Source: Bin55 sp963667455 (GTDB taxonomy: Bacteria; Pseudomonadota; Gammaproteobacteria; Pseudomonadales; Azotimanducaceae). Taken from it: DNA of 64,000 nt. The position numbers and the translations under genes are program-made. Location of the stretch: positions 1 through 64,000 of the forward strand of contig CAXXFR010000029.1 of the NCBI GenBank assembly GCA_963667455.2. Reading direction: 5' to 3'. Below, piece after piece: positions 61,888 to 64,000 of the stretch (position 1 is its first letter; every line of letters begins with the position of its first letter). A model generated the notes under the pieces. It worked only from the letters and a program-made list of their open reading frames with translations. It made no database searches and had not been told where the DNA came from.

Positions 61888-62712
61888 TTAAGAGCCAGTT
61901 CGCTGACTGTAGCAGTAGTTGGTCGCCTCGACAAAGCCCTCTATGGATCCGCAGTCGAAACGAATACCATCGAACGCGCAAGCGACCACTTGTCCCCGCC
62001 GGGCCAACGCACCTAGTGCATCGGTCAACTGAATCTCTCCACCGTAGCCAGGACCCGTCCGTTCTAGCTCTTCAAAAATTTCTGGTATCAGAAGATAGCG
62101 GCCGACCACTCCAAATTGACTGGGTGCCTCGTCAGGAGCTGGCTTTTCAATCAGATTCTTGACGCGAAACGTTCCATCAGACTGCTCGACACCGTCGATG
62201 ATTCCGTAGCGCGGTGTCATTTCGGAAGGAACGCGTTGAACGGCGACAACGCAACACTCATGACGCTCGTAGACATTAATGAGTTGTGCCAACACACCTC
62301 GATCAGGATGTAGGCAGAGGTCGTCCGCCAGAACGACGCCGAAAGGTTCCTTTCCGATAAGAACCCTTCCGCATAAGACAGCATGACCCGTGCCAGCCAT
62401 TTCCCCCTGCCTTGTATAAGCGAACGTACAGGATTCGATCAGCGTAGCTAGGCTCTCCAACATTGCGGCTCGGCTTGTACCTCGAAGATGATTTTCAAGT
62501 TCGAAGTTGGCATCAAAGTGGTCCTCGATCGCCCGTTTTCCTCGGCCTGTGACGAAACCAATCTCTGTCAAACCAGCTTCCACTGCCTCTTCGACCCCAT
62601 ATTGGATCAGAGGCTTTTCCAAGATGGGAAGCATCTCCTTGGGCATCGCCTTTGTAGCTGGAAGGAACCTGGTCCCGTAGCCACCAGCGAGAAACAAACA
62701 CTTCTTCAGCAC
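61888..62712 (-). CDS. galU: UTP--glucose-1-phosphate uridylyltransferase
   Basis: The 274-residue enzyme makes UDP-glucose for LPS and exopolysaccharide. Motifs: LAGGYGTRFLPATKAMPKEMLPI with the nucleotide-binding loop, and GFVTGRGKRAIEDHFD, then VVLADDLCL, and the later LIEKPAPDEAPS. The start is GTG 62712. It is on the same strand as the exbB operon but separated from it by 92 bp. Confidence 0.95.
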   Translation of the reverse strand: MLKKCLFLAGGYGTRFLPATKAMPKEMLPILEKPLIQYGVEEAVEAGLTEIGFVTGRGKRAIEDHFDANFELENHLRGTSRAAMLESLATLIESCTFAYTRQGEMAGTGHAVLCGRVLIGKEPFGVVLADDLCLHPDRGVLAQLINVYERHECCVVAVQRVPSEMTPRYGIIDGVEQSDGTFRVKNLIEKPAPDEAPSQFGVVGRYLLIPEIFEELERTGPGYGGEIQLTDALGALARRGQVVACAFDGIRFDCGSIEGFVEATNYCYSQRTGS

Positions 62713-62754
62713 AATTCTGGAACTCCTACAAGCACGTCCAGCCGACCGTTTCGT

Positions 62755-63948
62755 TTAGGTGGGACTGTGCAGTGCTTCAATGGGATTGGTACGCAATACT
62801 AGCGATAGTGGACGTACAACGCCCAGACCAGCGATGAGCAACGACACTGTTGCGGTGATGGTTACGTCCGCAACTCGCAAGTCAGGACGAATTCCAGCGA
62901 ACGCAGTTAGTTCGACGGATTGTTCAAACAACTGTGCAAGGAACTGAACGATGCCTCCAATTCCGTGGCTAATAAGCGACCCAGACACAACACCAATCGC
63001 AACACCGCAAACCACAATCAGCAAACCGTGGACTGCAAACGCAAGCTGCACTATCTTCGGGTCAGCTCCGAGAGTCTGAAGGATCGCTATGTCAGCCTTC
63101 TTGGAATTAATCAACATTGCTTGTCCCGAGACAATGTTGAGTGAAGCGAGTGCTACGACGAACATCAGCAAAACCGACAGTATCGCCTTCTCAATACTGA
63201 CTGCTCGAAAGTAGTCCGCGAACTCCTGGCTCCATGTTCTGGAGCCGGGCACATCCTGCATCAACTCATCAGCCAACCACGGATTCGACATCGTAATGCG
63301 CCAATCGACTTGATTCGGCTGCAATACGCCGGTCTTGATCAAGTCATCGATTCGAACCACCACGTTAGGCCCATAGAAATACATCGGAGGACTGTCGGCA
63401 TTGGAAATCCCGTAACGAAAAGCCACACTTCGAGACAGCACTCCTTGGAATGTTGGCACTGCAAACGTCAACGTGTATCTGCTAGGGGTTCGCCAGTTCC
63501 GGGGTACGGATCGAACCAAGGCGAGCATGGGTGTATCGTCTGTGATCGAGTCCAAACCGTTCGGCTGCGCCTGCGAAATGTAGTCTCTCAACGACTCGAC
63601 TGCGTACACCATCACACCGTCGCTGGACGAATCGGTGTTTCTGAGGGCAAAGATTTCAACGAATCGTTCAACTTTGACTATTCCATTCGTGTCGCGAAGT
63701 CGCTCGATCAATTCTGCGGTGCCACTCTCATGGGGAACTACAGCATGAGGGACGGACTGAAACACATCCTGCTCAACCGTTCGCAACAAACCGTTGTGCA
63801 TCGCCACGACAACGATCAATAGTGTGATTCCCAAGACCAATCCACCGGTAGACACCCAATTGATTAGTCTGCTGACTCGACGATTGCGTGAACGCACGTA
63901 GCGCAAGCCCATCCAAAAAGCAAGACCGACTCGAGACTTAGGGAGCAC
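62755..63948 (-). CDS. lolC: Lipoprotein-releasing system permease LolC/LolE
   Basis: The 397-residue FtsX/MacB-type permease extracts outer-membrane lipoproteins from the inner membrane with LolD. The N-terminus LAFWMGLRYVRSRNRR is the LolC/E signature, followed by helix 1, a periplasmic domain (about residues 50-250), and three C-terminal helices. The last part has AILQTLGADPKIVQLAF and RPLSLVLRTNPIEALHS. LolC and LolE cannot be told apart with certainty. lolD is not next to it within the window. The start is GTG 63948. Confidence 0.88.
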   Translation of the reverse strand: MLPKSRVGLAFWMGLRYVRSRNRRVSRLINWVSTGGLVLGITLLIVVVAMHNGLLRTVEQDVFQSVPHAVVPHESGTAELIERLRDTNGIVKVERFVEIFALRNTDSSSDGVMVYAVESLRDYISQAQPNGLDSITDDTPMLALVRSVPRNWRTPSRYTLTFAVPTFQGVLSRSVAFRYGISNADSPPMYFYGPNVVVRIDDLIKTGVLQPNQVDWRITMSNPWLADELMQDVPGSRTWSQEFADYFRAVSIEKAILSVLLMFVVALASLNIVSGQAMLINSKKADIAILQTLGADPKIVQLAFAVHGLLIVVCGVAIGVVSGSLISHGIGGIVQFLAQLFEQSVELTAFAGIRPDLRVADVTITATVSLLIAGLGVVRPLSLVLRTNPIEALHSPT

Positions 63949-64000
63949 TGGAACGCAATACCCCTTCTTCCAACCACAAAGTGCGCTGCATACGTTTCGA

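Overview
The window is a chromosomal stretch from a gammaproteobacterium-like Gram-negative bacterium. It has lipid A and LPS genes (lpxK, kdsB, msbA), LolC, two ExbB/ExbD systems, RNase E and type I MurB. The run mltG-fabF-acpP-fabG-fabD-plsX-rpmF-yceD / maf / rluC / rne / murB / kdsB-lpxK / exbD-exbB / lolC resembles, from memory, the order in Pseudomonas and its relatives. I cannot name the genus. No prophage, insertion sequence or CRISPR array was seen.

Layout. 1-1160: a 4'-phosphopantetheinyl transferase cut by the window edge and two divergent tRNA-Leu genes, one of which (anticodon UAA) is split by a 253-nt group I intron. 1216-6344: a hyuAB hydantoinase/oxoprolinase pair with a CHY zinc-finger gene, a divergent PRPP synthetase and tRNA-Cys. 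6542-12902: a small membrane-anchored protein overlapping a 1912-residue metzincin protease that carries two calcium-binding arms and two apparent seven-bladed propellers. 12998-18163: pgsA, uvrC, a glutaryl-CoA dehydrogenase, a frameshifted pyrF, and ribE. 18218-24917: an energy-transducing operon (DUF3450, long ExbB, short ExbB, ExbD, TonB) extended by a TPR/double-TonB fusion and a TPR protein. 25211-34430: a dienelactone hydrolase, then the full phosphate regulon phoB-phoR-pstS-pstC-pstA-pstB-phoU with overlapping genes. 34458-42504: two short enzymes, a ribokinase, a MoaD/ThiS-like protein, a three-subunit molybdenum hydroxylase and pepQ. 42494-50076: replication, cell-wall and fatty-acid genes in one long leftward block driven from a near-consensus promoter. 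50222-55080: maf, rluC, a probable small RNA, and rne with a long leader. 55108-63948: murB, an SDR, kdsB, lpxK, msbA, exbD, exbB, galU, lolC.

How the parts work together. The fab block makes acyl-ACP, which feeds PlsX (phospholipids, with PgsA making phosphatidylglycerol) and lipid A. LpxK, KdsB and MsbA finish and flip the lipid A core, and LolC exports lipoproteins. The phosphate genes form a sensor-transporter loop. The DUF3450 operon probably powers TonB-dependent uptake.

The most notable items are the tRNA-Leu group I intron, the two-propeller protease with its partner, the TPR/double-TonB fusion, the candidate small RNA upstream of rne, and the single-base frameshift in pyrF.
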